Origin: a bacterium | Lineage (GTDB): Bacteria; SZUA-79; Acidulodesulfobacterales; Acidulodesulfobacteraceae | Assembly (NCBI GenBank): GCA_021800745.1 | Contig: JAJYYS010000102.1 | Coordinates: forward strand, 1 to 5,782 | Reading direction: 5' to 3' | DNA: 5,782 bases | Part shown: piece after piece, positions 4,780 through 5,782 of the stretch | Numbering within the stretch: position 1 is the first letter of the stretch | Layout of the letters: every line of letters starts with the position of its first letter | Notes under the pieces: generated by a model | Told to the model about the DNA's origin: nothing | The model's input: only the letters and a program-made list of their open reading frames with translations | Database searches by the model: none | Made by a program: the position numbers and the translations under genes

Positions 4780-5782
4780 ATGGTAAACGGTAAAGCAAAA
4801 TTTATTATGATTCAAGGGACGTCGAGTTCCGCGGGGAAAAGCATCTTGACGGCGGGATTCCTTAGGTATTTCTCCGGCAGGGGCGTTAACTGCTCGCCTT
4901 TTAAGCCTCAAAATATGTCCCTTAACAGTTTCGTTACAGAAGACGGTTTTGAAATTGCCGTGTCGCAGGCAGTCCAATCGGAAGCGGCTTTTAAAAAACC
5001 GTTAAGGCAGATGAACCCTATCTTAATAAAACCTTCGTCCGATACGGAAATGCATCTTATAGTCGATGGAAAACATTTCGGCAATATGAATTTCAGAGAC
5101 TACAACCGCAGAAAAGATTTTTTCCTAGAAAAAGCCGCCGTTTCATTTGAATTTTTAGCCGGCTCAAACGACCTCGTAGTCATAGAAGGAGCGGGAAGTC
5201 CCGCTGAAATAAACCTGTTTAAATACGATATAGCAAATATGGGTTTTGCAGAAATTTACGATATTCCGGTAATTCTTGCCGCCGATATAGAAAGAGGCGG
5301 AGTTTTTGCTTCTCTTTACGGGACTGTTAAACTGCTTCCGCCGAAGTGGAGGAAGCTGGTAAAAGGTTTTATTATAAACAAATTCAGGGGCGACGTTTCT
5401 ATACTCGAGCCTGGAATCAGGCAGATGGAAAATAAACTCAAAATACCGTGCCTCGGGGTTATTCCGCATATAAAAAATCTGCATATCGAGGCGGAAGACA
5501 GCCTTAATTTTAAGAAACGGGGCATTTACGCCGGCGGCGCTGCAAACGGCGGCGACGAAGCCTGGGACGGCCGGCTGAATATCGGAATAGTCCGGTTAAA
5601 CCATATTTCTAATTTTAACGAATTCGACCCTCTTTTTTTCGACGAAAGGCTGTCTGCCGGATTTTTCGACGGCGTTCCTTCAAAAGCGGACGAATTCGAT
5701 ATGATAATAATCCCCGGGTCGAAATCTACCGCCGCGGATTTAGCCGCCCTTAAAGATTCGGGGTTGTTCGATTATATAAAGC
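4780..5782 (+). CDS. cobQ: cobyric acid synthase, N-terminal 334 residues (3' end outside window)
   Basis: CobQ (CbiP) amidates carboxylates b, d, e and g of adenosylcobyrinic acid a,c-diamide with ATP and glutamine, giving adenosylcobyric acid for cobalamin synthesis in the cytoplasm. The visible part is the ATP-binding synthetase domain. It has a P-loop GTSSSAGKS (13-21), PFKPQNMSLNS (40-50), MNPILIKPSS (78-87), EGAGSPAEINL (136-146), NMGFAE (153-158), ADIERGGVFASLYGT (168-182), INKFRGD (199-205), VRLNHISNFNEFDPL (271-285) and PGSKST (312-317). These match Salmonella CbiP closely. The family is about 480-510 residues, so a third is missing; the glutaminase cysteine (GICGGYQ-type motif) lies just past the window. 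ATG 4780 gives a typical N-terminus; ATG 4807 (MIQGTSSSAGKS) is a shorter alternative. Neither has a clear Shine-Dalgarno site. RLNHISNF has Asn where Pro is usual, and residues 246-265 are Gly/Ala-rich. No cobalamin riboswitch is visible upstream. Confidence 0.97.
   Translation, partial: MVNGKAKFIMIQGTSSSAGKSILTAGFLRYFSGRGVNCSPFKPQNMSLNSFVTEDGFEIAVSQAVQSEAAFKKPLRQMNPILIKPSSDTEMHLIVDGKHFGNMNFRDYNRRKDFFLEKAAVSFEFLAGSNDLVVIEGAGSPAEINLFKYDIANMGFAEIYDIPVILAADIERGGVFASLYGTVKLLPPKWRKLVKGFIINKFRGDVSILEPGIRQMENKLKIPCLGVIPHIKNLHIEAEDSLNFKKRGIYAGGAANGGDEAWDGRLNIGIVRLNHISNFNEFDPLFFDERLSAGFFDGVPSKADEFDMIIIPGSKSTAADLAALKDSGLFDYIK

Noticed and set aside
4672..4977. 101-residue open frame on the - strand
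   Set aside because: It runs from the repeat block into the antisense of cobQ, whose + strand coding is certain from its motifs.

Overview
The window looks like a chromosomal segment of a Gram-negative bacterium of moderate to low GC. A/T-ending codons are frequent, and ATA is used heavily for isoleucine. All four genes lie on the + strand. The dnaE-accA adjacency, also known from E. coli, points to Proteobacteria or a neighbouring phylum. A GAF/HD-GYP regulator with a CxEFxxC-type cysteine insertion resembles sensors I associate with delta-proteobacterial (Desulfobacterota-like) genomes. That placement is an inference by eye and of low confidence.

Layout: (1) 1-1586 is the 3' part of dnaE, the replicative DNA polymerase III alpha subunit. 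It holds the end of the polymerase core, the helix-hairpin-helix region, the beta-clamp-binding pentapeptide, the OB fold and the C-terminal domain. (2) 1587-1665 is a short AT-rich gap with two TATAAT boxes, probably promoter sequence for accA. (3) 1666-2628 is a complete accA, the alpha subunit of the acetyl-CoA carboxylase carboxyltransferase. (4) 2698-4506 is a complete 602-residue cytoplasmic GAF-GAF-HD-GYP protein. Its second GAF domain carries an insertion with 12 cysteines, and a run of ten G lies near its 3' end. (5) 4507-4779 is a non-coding gap filled by two abutting palindromic repeat elements. One is a hairpin with GGTGTCAGATT/AATCTGGCACC ends. The other is a nested structure built from the widely dispersed CATTGCGAG...GCGAAGCAATCTCG-type repeat, with a further palindrome inserted in one arm. 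(6) 4780-5782 is the 5' two thirds of cobQ/cbiP (cobyric acid synthase), open at the window edge.

The genes do not form one pathway. dnaE and accA are core housekeeping genes (replication, fatty-acid synthesis), the HD-GYP protein is a likely cyclic-di-GMP phosphodiesterase under sensory control, and cobQ belongs to cobalamin biosynthesis. The repeat block separates the first three genes from cobQ. No clearly new multi-gene system is visible. The most unusual items are the cysteine-rich GAF insertion, the composite repeat block, a roughly 50-residue insertion in the DnaE OB fold, and the lack of recognisable Shine-Dalgarno sequences before all three visible start codons.
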